Assembly (NCBI RefSeq): GCF_020379485.1
Contig: NC_063450.1
Span: 26,388,137-26,452,136, forward strand
Length of the DNA: 64,000 nucleotides
Direction: 5' to 3'
DNA from: Brassica napus
Taxonomy: Eukaryota; Streptophyta; Magnoliopsida; Brassicales; Brassicaceae
Every line of letters starts with the position of its first letter. The stretch's first letter is position 1. Below the pieces are notes generated by a model. It worked only from the letters and a program-made list of their open reading frames with translations, had not been told where the DNA came from and ran no database searches. Of this stretch, positions 12,801-23,441 are shown piece after piece. Both the position numbers and the translations under genes were made by a program.

Positions 12801-12972
12801 GTAAATCACTTAACATATTAGATTGTTTGAATTAAATAGTCAAAGTTGCAATAAATAAATTTTTGTTACTTCAATTTTTACTGAGTCTATTAACTTGCCT
12901 TACCGTTAATGTTATAAGAAGTTTTATTATAATCCTCTCATTTCTGTCACATTTTCTTGTCTCTTCACACCA
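9879..12972. other. Intergenic region between CSN7 and GT31 gene
   Basis: I find no convincing gene. The sequence is AT-rich. A GAGCATTTCCAATG motif near 10326 resembles the ends of short dispersed repeats common in Brassicaceae. Short open stretches at 11037-11288 and 11614-11805 lack recognisable domains. The last few hundred bases serve as promoter of the galactosyltransferase gene. Confidence 0.5.
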
Positions 12973-15243
12973 ATGAAGCCCAACGTGTTAAAGAGACTAT
13001 CACTGACATGGGTTTCACTTCTCTGCATTTCCTGCTTTTTCCTCGGTGCAATTTTCACCTCCAGGTTTCTTAGTTTTTGAGTTTTTATTAATCTTTACCG
13101 TTATAAAACCATGTCTTCTTTTTTTTTTTTGGTAAACTAAAAAACCATGTCTTCTTGATTTTGATATTCGTCTTAATAGTTTTTGTTTTATCCTGTATTT
13201 TTCAGATTGCGTTTGTCGGATTCCGGTAGCCAGTTCATTTTACAGCACCGCCGTGATCAGGAAGTTAACGTAATTACGAAATTGCATGATCATGAGAAAG
13301 TATTCTTTTAAAAAACTTATTCTTATTGTCAATCTTAAATCTCTTCATTATACGAATTGTTCTAAATGTTATTTTGGTTTTTAAAAGCTCGTATTTTTTA
13401 TTTTTTAACTTTCACCAAATGCAGAAAAAATCACAAGAAAAACATGTAATTGAGAACGTTCTGAGAACCCATAAAGCAATAGAGTAAGTGTCCTAATAAA
13501 AATAGAATTATAAATTTTTGTTTAATCACACACTTGCATGTTAAAGAATACAATAGTATTTTGATGATCATATATCTTATAGCCACAGATCATTGGATAA
13601 GTCAGTGTCTATGCTTCAGAAGCAGCTCTCTGTTAAACAGAGCTCTCAACCGATTGTTGATGTCTCAACAACAAATACTTCGACAGAAGGAAACCAAAGG
13701 AAGAAAGTTTTCATGGTGATTGGTATCAACACTGCATTTAGCAGTAGAAAACGTCGTGAATCTCTTAGAGAGACTTGGATGCCTCAGGGTTATTGTTTGA
13801 TGTCCCTCCAAATATTGTTCCTTTCATACTTCATTGTCTCTAAATCTTGGTCATCTTTATATATATGACAGGGGAAAAGCTTGAGAAATTGGAAAAAGAT
13901 AAAGGAATTGTCGTCAAATTCATGATTGGACACAGGTTAATTCATATAATAGTAATGGAATACAATATAGTCTAATGGTTTTGTTTATTTTTATGAGATT
14001 GAGATTCTTAATTACTTGAGTGTGTATAAAAAAATTTGTTGGCAGTCCGACACCACATAGTATATTGGATAAGGAAATTGATTCAGAAGATGCTCAATAC
14101 AAAGATTTCTTTAGGCTGGTGAGATTAATTGAACACTTTATATTTTCTAGGATCATTTTACTGTTTTCGTGATATTTTTTTGTTGTGCAGGATCATGTGG
14201 AAGGATATTATAATCTGTCTGCGAAAACAAAAAGCTTCTTCTCCAGTGCAGTTAGAACGTGGGATGCTGAGTTTTACGTCAAGATTGATGATGACGTTCA
14301 TGTCAATCTTGGTATCAAACTCTGCTTCTATTTTTCTTTCTCTTCTCATAGAATTAAACTGTTAAGTATCTTTTTGCTCACGTCTTTGCCTTTGTTAGGT
14401 ATGCTTGCTTCTACATTAGGTATGCACCATCATAAGCCGATGGTCTACATTGGATGTATGAAATCCGGACCTGTTCTTACTCAAAAGTAAAAATCTCATT
14501 GTGTTATTGTTATCTCTTAAATTTTTTCGATGCCATCTATTTAGATTTTAAAGCAGATTTTTATGTATTTATCATAACGTTTAGGACGGCCAAGTATCGT
14601 GAACCAGAGTTTTGGAAATTTGGAGAGGAAGGTAATGAATATTTTCGACATGCTACAGGACAAATCTATGCCATCTCAAAGGATCTTGCCACATACATAT
14701 CTAACAACCAGTAAGTAATTAACTAAGTGTTCATGATTTATCAATGACGAAAAATATGTTCTCCCAAGGAAATGATTATTATCCAAGCAAATATAACATT
14801 TGATGTTTAACTTTGCAGGCCAATTTTACACAAGTATGCAAATGAAGATGTGACACTCGGGTCATGGTTAATTGGTCTTGAGGTTGAGCATATCGATGAT
14901 CGTAATTTCTGTTGTGGTACACATCGAGGTAAAAAAATAACTATATATATATATATATCATTTACTCTTTTTTTTTTGTTGTAAAACTATATATATTATT
15001 TACTATGCTTCAGAAGTTGGTAAAGAATGATTTGAGTTTTATCTCATGTGGTTACTCTCTTTTTCTTTCTCATTTTCCAAAGATTGTGAAATGAAGGCAG
15101 AGGCTGGAGAAGTGTGTGTGGCGTCTTTTGACAGGAAGTGCAGTGGGATATGCAAATCTGTCGATAGAATGTGGACCGTTCATGTGATGTGTGGAGAAGG
15201 TGATAAAGCCGTGTGGGATGCAAATTATAACTTTCTTAGATAA
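12973..15243 (+). CDS. Beta-1,3-galactosyltransferase (GT31), At1g22015/DD46-like
   Basis: Eleven exons join in frame: 12973-13064, 13206-13299, 13425-13483, 13589-13788, 13872-13935, 14046-14118, 14191-14311, 14399-14486, 14585-14710, 14819-14928 and 15083-15243, giving 395 residues. The enzyme is a Golgi type II membrane protein that adds beta-1,3-galactose to glycans. A signal anchor is visible at about residues 11-30 ([18 protein letters not shown]). Next come a short stem region, the start of the galactosyltransferase domain ([18 protein letters not shown]), the metal-binding DDD in [20 protein letters not shown] and EDVTLGSW. The closest match I recall is Arabidopsis At1g22015 (DD46), about 398 residues. 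Exon 4 uses the second of two nearby AG acceptors (13587-13588), which restores the conserved residues ESLDK. The donor substrate is inferred from the family. Confidence 0.9.
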
Positions 15244-15421
15244 GAAAATGTAATAAGAGGAGATGAACATTTTGTTTTTGTAAAGAACCAAAAGGTATAC
15301 AAATCCGCTTACTTGAGAATAATCTGAGCAATACCTTTTCGTTCAATATTTCTTTTTTGTTCGTGGAAAAAAATAAAAAGAAAGAGAAATAGTGAGACTT
15401 TTATAGTTGAATGCGTGGAAT

Positions 15422-15648
15422 CGGTGGCGGAGCCAGCAGCAAAGTTCAAGGGGGTCACTATAATTAAATCATAGGTCAAGTTAGTTTTGAGTAAATATTT
15501 TACGGGGGTCAATACACTGATTTGATAACATTTAACTAGTTATTTAATAGACAATACATGTAAATTGTTTTTGTAATGAAATTTCATAGGGGTGTCAACT
15601 GACCCCCCCCCCCCCCCCCCCCTCCCTAAAGCCTTGCCTCCGCCACTG
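15422..15648. mobile_element. hAT-type MITE with 8-bp target duplication
   Basis: The element has terminal inverted repeats, CGGTGGCGGAGCCA on the left and CAGTGGCGGAGGCA read inward from the right. It is flanked by the perfect 8-bp direct repeat CGTGGAAT (15414-15421 and 15649-15656). Eight-base duplications and CAGTGGCGG-like ends point to a non-autonomous hAT element. It is 227 bp, non-coding, and contains a run of 20 C at 15603-15622. Confidence 0.8.
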
Positions 15649-15656
15649 CGTGGAAT

Positions 15657-16589
15657 TGCTTATTATATAGTTTTCCCGATATGAAAAACCTATTCTTAAT
15701 TGTGATAGTTTAGTTGTTCAAAAGAAAATTGTTATAGTTTAGAAGTATTTTCCATAGATACTTATGGCTCAAATGAGCCCTGAGTTTCTACTCTTTAGGT
15801 CTCAACAAAGAGATGCTCTGGTTTATGTCAAAGATTTTGTTTTCCTTATTTTCGTCTATACTGTCCAAGATCATTATTTGAAAAAAGACATTTAATCATA
15901 TGTTATATTTATTCAAAGTACTACTGAAAGTTAATAAAAATACTAAAATTTTACTAAGAATACAATAGTGTCAAGTGTTGTCAGAGCTTCTGTTGTGGGT
16001 TTTGCCTCTCAACTTTAAAGCTCATTTTTAAGGAACTTGTGCTAAAATCTTAGTTAACAAAATCATGATTCATTCCGTCAATTAGTGATCACCCACACAG
16101 CAACAAAACAATGCAAAAATCAGATAGGAGAGCAATATGCCCATTCACATTTATACTAACTATGTGTTTTCCTGTATCATCTGCAGAAATAAAAATTTTT
16201 AAAATTTAAATTATACTTAAAATAAAATTTTGTTAATTTTATATTTTATATTTTATTCTTTACTTACAATATTTAATTTTAATTTAATTATAAGTAAAAT
16301 TTAATATAAAATATATTTTTTTAAAAAAATTATATTTAATAATATATATTATATACATTTAAAATTATAATCTTGGAAAGATTTTTATCTTTTTGGTTAA
16401 AATATATTAAATTAAATTCTATAAAATTAAGAGAAAATTTTGTTGTATCTAAAGTTTGTGGATATTAAAAAGAAACTAATGGTATTGGAATTAGAAATTT
16501 ACAATTTTTTAAAAAACAAACTGCATAAATTTTGAAGAATTGTTTTAATAATAAAAATTATATAACTATAAAATAGAATTAAATTATTT
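15657..16589. other. AT-rich intergenic sequence
   Basis: No gene or recognisable element is seen. The stretch is increasingly AT-rich to the right and leads into the inverted-repeat family copies that begin near 16590. Confidence 0.5.
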
Positions 16590-16745
16590 AGAGCAATTCT
16601 CCTAAATAAACAATTTTCAAGTTTTTATCACAAAAATAGACCATAAGGAGGAAAATAACCAAAATGTTTCATTTAATAGTTAAAAATACGACCTTAATAT
16701 CCTAGATATATAAATACAAATAAATAAATAAAATAAATAAATAAT
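16590..16745. repeat. Partial copy of dispersed inverted-repeat element
   Basis: This segment (GAGCAATTCTCCTAAATAAAC through the AAATAAATAAATAA tail) is repeated with few changes at 16757-16880. It is a duplicated end of the same dispersed family, also seen near 5088, 34129 and 35107. Confidence 0.6.
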
Positions 16746-17124
16746 AAAATAAATTTTTGGGGCAATTCTCCTAAATAGACCATTTCAAGTTTTATCACAA
16801 AATATACCCTAAAGAGGAAAATGACCAAAATGTTTTATTTAATAGGTAAAACTACCTTAATACCATAGATATATAAATACAAATAAATAAATAAAAAATT
16901 AGTTTCAGATTATATGTTTTCAAATTCGAACTTTTTTATAATTTTTTATAATTCTTTTTGTAATTTGAAATACTTTTTGAAACTATTTTTCAAACTTTTA
17001 TTTTCAAATTTTTAGTATTTATTTTTTATTTTATAAAATTTTAAAACTTAATTCCAAAGCCTCACTCCTTAATTCTAAACCCTAAGGTTTGGATTAGTTA
17101 ACATTAAGGGTATAGGTGTATATT

Positions 17125-18891
17125 TACCTGAGACTCCCGAAACATTTCGGTCGACGAAAGAAAGATCTTTTCACAAGTATAATGGACCGGATCAGGCTAA
17201 AGGGCGCTAGTTGGGCATCGAAACACCTCTCGAGTGCAGGTAAACTAGTCATGTTAAAGGCGGTACTCACAGCAATGCCATCCTTTGCAATGACTTGTTT
17301 CCTACTACCAGTGAGCTTGTGTACTCGAATTCAGTCTGCTCTTACGAGATTATGGTGGGACTCGTCTCCGGAAAAGAAAAAAATGTGTTGGGTAGCTTGG
17401 GATAGACTTACAGCCCCAAAGGCGTTGTGAGGGTTAGGAATCAGAGACATCCAAGCCTTCAACAAGGCTCTTCTAGCGAAGCAGGCCTGGAGGATCATCA
17501 CGAAGCCGAAGTGCTTATTGTCGAGAGTATTACGAGGCAAATATTGTAGTAAAGCTCCCTTCCTACAAGTGGATACAACGAAAGCTGCCTCACATGGATG
17601 GAGTGGGATCCTGGTGGGGAGAGATCTGCTTGTAACCAATCTGAGCATAGCCATTGGAGATGGAGAAACTACGCGGGTGTGGAAAGACCCTTGGCTAAGC
17701 ATGGACGAACTGTTGAGACCAGTTGGTCCTATGAAAGAGCAACACCAAGATCTTTGCGTCGCGGATCTGCTTTGCAGAGGAACTACGGAATGGAATATAT
17801 CAAAGATAATGAGCATCCTTCCCCAACACTTCCCGGAGATTTTACGCATCAAACCGAGTGTCACAAGGGTGACAGATTCCTACATGTGGTTGGCTTCCAA
17901 ATCAGGAATGTACTCAGCCAAGTCTGGCTATTACGCAGCAACAACAATGGAAACAGAGGCACCAATAGAAAACCAGCGGACCTTTAAGGCAATATGGAAT
18001 CGCAAAACTTCACCAAAACTACAGCTATTCTTATGGAGAGTAGTCCAAGGTGCCTTGGTTCTAGGGGAGAACCTTGCAAAGCACGGTCTTATGGCTAATG
18101 TGGCATGCATGTATTGCGGAGAAATAGAAACATCAGAACACATCTTCCTCCATTGCTACCACACGAGACAGATATGGAGTAACACAATTTGGACCTCGAA
18201 CTTCAACCCAGCGAACTGTGACTCCTTTAGCGAAGCTTTTTTGGCGTCGGGCTCAAGCATTATGCTACCACCGTGGGGACTGGTCGGAGACATTTTCCCA
18301 TGGATCGTTTGGGGAATTTGGACAGCAAGGAACCTCTATATCTTCGAGAACAGAGTTTTGACGCCTGTGGAGATTCTTACTAAGGCCATACGAAGTGAAA
18401 AATAATGGCACCAAGCTCGAGCGTCCATCACACAGCCTCGACCCTCACTAACCCACGTTCCGATCCAACCCATAAACCCCGCAAGCATACTCTGTTTGAC
18501 TGATGCAGCTTGGCACGCTACCTCATCCAGAGCAGGCTGTGGCTGGATCTTCATCTCCCAACAGAACGACCAACTGCACCAGGGTACGGCGACATTTTAG
18601 AATACATCTTCAGCCCTAGTAGCTGAGGCACTATCTATCAGGTCGGCTCTACTCAACGCCCTCGAAGCCGGTTTTACAAGAATCTGGATTAAAACAGATT
18701 GTCAAGCACTTGTTGCTCTTATCAACTCGAAGACTCACCCGAAGGATCTCTACGGAATCTCCTGGGACATCGAGCATCTATCCTTTTCTTTTGATTGTAT
18801 TGCGTTTTCTTATGTTTCCAGAAACTTAAACTCCCTAGCTGATTCACTAGCTAAATCAGCATTGTATTTGGCTACCACCAACTATTCTTAG
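17125..18891 (+). pseudogene. LINE ORF2 fragment: RT end, zf-RVT, RNase H
   Basis: One frame, carrying stops at 17428 (TGA), 18403 (TAA) and 18598 (TAG), runs to a final TAG at 18889. It begins near LPKHFGRRKKDLF, the thumb part of L1-type reverse transcriptase. A long linker follows, then a zf-RVT type zinc-binding region with C-x2-C and H-x4-H/C-like residues (ACMYCGEIETSEHIFLHC), then an RNase H-type domain starting at LTDAAWH and ending in DSLAKSAL. In life ORF2 nicks DNA and reverse-transcribes its RNA at the target. The upstream endonuclease and the catalytic RT core are absent, so this copy is inactive. No frameshift is needed across 1.77 kb, which suggests moderate age. Confidence 0.85.
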
Positions 18892-18941
18892 TTGGGCTGC
18901 AAGTTTTAATATATGATATGGGTGTGTTCAAAAAAAAAAAA
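17125..18941 (+). mobile_element. 5'-truncated L1-type LINE
   Basis: The insertion ends in a 12-base poly-A at 18930-18941 and is flanked by a GTGTATAT...ACCT repeat (17116-17129 and 18942-18953), which looks like an imperfect target-site duplication. It contains only the 3' part of ORF2. Truncation at the 5' end is the usual outcome of LINE retroposition. Confidence 0.85.
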
Positions 18942-19020
18942 GTGTATATACCTATTTGATGAAACATTTTGGTTATTTTGATCCTTAGAGTCTATATTTG
19001 TGACAACAACTTTTTAGTGC

Positions 19021-19402
19021 AATCGTAGGATATTTCTCTATTATTTATTGTTATATAGATCTATGAACTATTAGTTATTACCATATTTTAAAAAACTTGC
19101 CAAAACTATAAATCAACATTGAATATAAATAGTAATGCCACAGTTAGTTTCAAACCATGTCATCATTGTTAGTATGTCTTGTCATTATATTTTCTCAAAA
19201 TCAGTGTGGTGATGACACATGAAAAATCACTTCTTAAATAATGTATTGGGAATTTGTGTCATGAGTCGCGAGGTTTACTTAAAAGACCAATCACTGGTAT
19301 TTGGATGATGCGTCGACATTTCTTGCTTATTACTGAATCTTTTTATTTATATGTTTTCTCCAAACCATACTAGTTTTTAATTAGTTGTACCAATAAATAG
19401 TA
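19021..19402. other. Intergenic sequence, nothing recognised
   Basis: AT-rich sequence with no coding signal, between the split inverted-repeat element and the Stowaway MITE. Confidence 0.5.
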
Positions 19403-19649
19403 CTCTATCTGTTCTGAAATGTAAGATGTTTTGGGTAGTACACACTTATTAAGAAAATGACTTTTACCTAGAAAGTATCATTAAAATTATAAATTAAAAA
19501 CTATTCAGCCAATTACAAAATATAACTAGTAAATTTGATTGGTTACACAGGTTTTTGATAAACTTAAAGTTACCTAGAAAAATGAGAACATCTTATATAT
19601 TGGAACCTAAAAATTATTCTAAATATCTTACATTTCAGAACAGAGGGAG
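19403..19649. mobile_element. Stowaway-like (Tc1/mariner) MITE
   Basis: The ends are inverted repeats of CTCTATCTGTTCTGAAATGT, with CTCCCTCTGTTCTGAAATGT read from the right. TA dinucleotides flank the element at 19401-19402 and 19650-19651. CTCCCTC-type ends and TA duplication define Stowaway MITEs. It is 247 bp and non-coding. The left end has one substitution from the canonical CTCCCTC. Confidence 0.8.
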
Positions 19650-19651
19650 TA

Positions 19652-21934
19652 TAAAACTAGAGGCGGTAGATATTTAGTAAGAACTTTAATAAAACACAAC
19701 TTTTTTATTTTATTCAAGTAAAGCTTAAACACTTATCTCTTTTTCAAAAGAAAAAATCTCATCTTTATCGTTTTAACTCCAGCGTCTGGTTGGACGGCGC
19801 CAGAGGCACTTCTCCTTCATTCCTCTTTTTCTTTGCTTTTTTACTCTGCTCCTCTCCTTCCACCAAGATGTTTGGTGTAAAAACAGGATATATGGCTAAA
19901 CCTAAATATTCGAGAGTGCGATGTGATTGAGTACAAGTTTGTATGAGAGATTGTATGAGCATAAAGTAAAGAGCACATAGAATTTGTTAAACGGGTTCAT
20001 TTCCTACATCCCCAGAACCACGTCCAGAACTCATTTACTTGATAAGAACACAAACAACGTTTCTCTATGGAACCAGCACACACCCGTGCCGACCACTCTC
20101 AACTTGATTTATAATGAAGAGAAACTACTACTCATTGACTTATCTACAAGTATAGTTCTGTATAACAAAACTATCAACAGCTCAACTGTGTGGTAGGATG
20201 ACCTCACACACATCCATGTATATTTTCAATAGAACCCTAGATGCGTAACCGTTCCTTGTCACCGTCTTGTTCTCTTTATACTCCAACCGAGTAAACTCTA
20301 AGCTCCTCAAACCCACTAATCTTAGTTAGGTTTTTTCTTAGAAACAAATCCACATAGCTCTTCTTATAATGTTTGAAGCCCACGTGAATCATTCCTATTA
20401 GTAAGGCTCAACGCCACATCATCACTCTGCACATACAACACAACTTTGTATGTCCGTAAATCCTCGTGTCATTCTCATCGATCAGATCACACTTTAGTAT
20501 TCTTGTGTAAGACATAACATTCTATGTTCTTCATTCTCCCCCTTTTTATTTGAGTGTGTCAATTCAAACTCTTCTAGCAACAATCTCATAGCAGCAGCGC
20601 TCCCTGCATTATTGAATCATTGTCTCTCATTCTCCCCCTTCTTGAGTGCACACTCATATAAAAACCACAAATCACTTGTAGCTTAGCTCAACATAACCAT
20701 TGCAGATATAACTACTAACTCAAAACGCAAAGCTGTAGCATCCAAATTCTGGGTTCCTCTTTCATCTCTGACGTATACCAGTTGCAGCAAAAAACTCATG
20801 AGTTCAAACTTCTCAATTATAACTTCTAAACAGTTTTCTCATTTCTTCCCAAAGGTTAATCTTGCTCTGCATCGTTCTCCTTTTGGTCAAAATATTCAGC
20901 TTGAAACCAAACGTGATTACCAAATGATTGTGTTTCAAATATGTCTCACCACTGAAACAACTAAAAGAATTCTCTAGATTCATAGCTCATTATCAAATAC
21001 GCCTTGTCTCAGCAGTCCGAGAACACAATCATAGCTCATTATCAAATACGCCTTGTCTCAGCAGTCCGGGAACACAATCAATGCTGAACGCTTACCAAAT
21101 ATGTATCCGATCACACCAGAACACTTTACACAACCTCGCTTTTTTTTTTATAATGACATTCAAGAAAATGAATGACATTCATCCTCCCCTTCTTGAATTC
21201 ATATCTAAAAAACAATTATCTCTGCTGCACATGAATTTCTTTCACCTGAAATCATCACAAGCCCAGGCTGAACAATTGTATCCATCATGAAGTTTAGATG
21301 ACAATCACTTAGAATCAGCTGTCGCCAATAGTACAAAATCAGAGTCTGTGGTACACACAGAACATCCTCTTTTTGATGTAGTAGCAATTCAGAGCATGTC
21401 GTATTTGTTGAACAGTACAGATACATGATGACTGCTTTAATCTCTGTCATTTCTTTTTCAAGAAACCACATGAATCACTATTGCAGTCACTTTCTTATTG
21501 TTATCAGCCGACTCTGTTGTAAAACAGCTTGCTCAAGTCTCTGATTCTAGTGATTTCTGGATATATTTGTACTCGTGCCTAGCTTCTGCTGAATTAAATC
21601 TACCGGAAGCCTCACTTCTTTCAGAATTAAGAAACCTGCAACTCATACCGAATGGCAAATTTTGAATCTTTGACTTCTATTGATCATCTAAAAATTCTAA
21701 CAACAGCTACTCCATTTGTAGATCATCCGTTTTACAGCATTTGACGTTCAGGCCTTGTCATCAGATCCAAGCCAAACCTCTCCAAGCTTATGTTGATATG
21801 AACTCTCGCCTTAAGTCAACCTCATGATGAGTTAACTCTTCACTGTTCTCCTCTTCAACCTTTTGCTAGAAAATGTGATTTATGCACTCTTCATAAATCC
21901 TCAATCTTAGAAACCCAAAAGGATCTGGATATTC
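19652..21934 (-). other. Old retroelement relic, left of the chromovirus
   Basis: Several short features read as a decayed LTR element on the minus strand: AAGGGGGAGAATGA purine tracts near 20530-20550 and 20630-20645, and a possible LTR from about 19985 to 20519 or 20534 (TGTTA...TAACA ends). No protein domain can be recognised. The chromovirus at 21935-27290 is inserted in it, and the sequence probably resumes at 27291. A 49-bp perfect-looking tandem duplication is included at 20981-21078. Confidence 0.35.
20981..21078. repeat. 49-bp tandem duplication
   Basis: The unit beginning CATAGCTCATTATC at 20981 is repeated immediately at 21030. I see one difference (CCGAG against CCGGG). Confidence 0.9.
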
Positions 21935-22257
21935 TGATAAGATCAAAGATCGTATCTACTGAAAGTACTCGATATATTGAAGAATCAACTCAAGAATTAC
22001 AACGATGGAGGATTCTATCACCTGAATCCTCAACTACTCTATCAACTGAGTAGCTCTCAGCTCATATGCTAAGATACATTGATGTAATTACTCGATAAAC
22101 CCAAATGAATGAATACAAGTGGTATATATACTCTTTATTATTCTAAGTCTTCTTTTCTTCACTTTACGGCCACGTCAGCATCCTTAACCATAAAGAACTT
22201 CAGTCTACTCTTTCATGCCTCTTCTTCCTCCTCTCATACTGAATCTTGCATCTATCA
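21935..22257 (-). repeat. Chromovirus 3' LTR
   Basis: This 323-bp copy matches the LTR at 26945-27290 almost base for base and lacks its 23-bp internal duplication. The stretch just outside it (22263-22277) is 15 C, read on the element strand as a G-rich polypurine tract. Confidence 0.9.
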
Positions 22258-23435
22258 ATACTCCCCCCCCCCCCCCCATTGAGAGCAAGCTTGCCCTCAA
22301 GCTTGAATTCCAGAAAATGATTCACAAAGTCATCGAGTAACATCCATGAGTTATCATGCTCCAACAAATGCTTCCAGCGCACTAACAACTCCACATTACC
22401 ATCCTCCTTCACTCGAGATGCAAGCACAGCCTCCGGTCCATTACTAAGTTCTCAAGATCCGTACACGCTGGTGGCACCACCTGTAGCACCTGATCCTTCT
22501 CCAATGTTGCTTTCAATTGTGAAATATGAAAAACAAGATGAATCAGGTAATTTCAAGCGGTAAGCGACTTTGCCAATCTTCTCAACAAATACATATGGCC
22601 CAAAGAACTTAGCAGCAAGCTTCTAGCAGTAGCGTCGGACGACGGTATTCTGCCTGAATGGCTTTAACTTCAAATACACCTTCTCTCCAACAGTAAATTG
22701 CACATCTCTACGATGCTTATCAGCCTGTGACTTCATTATTGCATGAGCACGTGAAAGATGCAGTTTGATTTGAACCAACATTGTATCCTTCTCCCTTAAA
22801 GCTGTCTCCAAATCATAGTTCTGAGTGGACCTTTCTTCAAAACGCACCAGAGGTGGAGGCTCACGGCCATAGACCACTTTGAAAGGAGTATTTTTCAGGG
22901 AGGTATGGAACGAGGTGTTATACCAAAGCTCTGCCCATGAAAGAAATTTAAACCACATTTTCGGATGGCCTGAGGCAAAGTAGCTAAGATATGTTTCCAA
23001 GCACCTATTGAGAACTTCTGTTTGACCATTTGTTTGAGGATGAAATGCAGTATTGTACTTCAACTTTGTACCCACCAAACGAAATAAATCCTTTCAAAAG
23101 TTGCTCAAAAATATACGATCGCGGTCAGATACAATTGAAGTTGGAAATCCATGATGCTTCACTACCTCAGACATAAACCTTCCAGCCATTTCCACCGCTG
23201 TAAATGGGTGTCTCAGACCAATAAAATGCCCATATTTGTTGAGCCTGTCGACCACAACCATTATCACATTAATACCTTGTGAAGTAGGAAGTCCTTCCAC
23301 AAAATCCATCGATATGTCTTCCCAACGTTCCGGAATTGGGAGTGGTTGTAAGAGTCCGGCCGGTGACAAAGTAGAGTACTTGTGCGTCTGACAGATAGTA
23401 CATTCTGAAACATATTTCTGTATTGTCTTGAACAA
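22200..23435 (-). pseudogene. Chromovirus integrase with chromodomain-like tail
   Basis: The protein reads from the zinc-binding region (CTICQTHKY) through the catalytic core, with acidic residues in [17 protein letters not shown] and NGQTEVLNR, to a DNA-binding region ([12 protein letters not shown]). After stops it continues to a chromodomain-like end (ELLVRWKHL, NSWMLLDDF). In-frame stops separate the pieces near 23092, 22623 and 22445. Integrase inserts element DNA into the chromosome, and in chromoviruses the tail directs it to heterochromatin. The poly-G tract makes a run of glycines where the frame enters the LTR. Confidence 0.85.
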
Positions 23436-23441
23436 CCCTTC

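Larger units (their letters stand above)
16757..19020. mobile_element. Inverted-repeat (MITE-like) element split by LINE insertion
   Basis: The left arm begins GGGGCAATTCTCCTAAATAG and includes GACCAAAATGTTT near 16825. The complementary arm lies at 18950-19020 (AAACATTTTGGTTATTTTG), beyond the LINE at 17125-18941. Inner sequence such as GATTAGTTAACATTAAGGG is shared with the copies near 34230 and 35280. The arms are diverged, so this is an old element. Its superfamily is not clear. Confidence 0.55.

Noticed and set aside
17331..17864. 177-residue minus-strand ORF
   Set aside because: It lies antisense to the LINE ORF2 frame, which has clear zf-RVT and RNase H features; it is a shadow frame.
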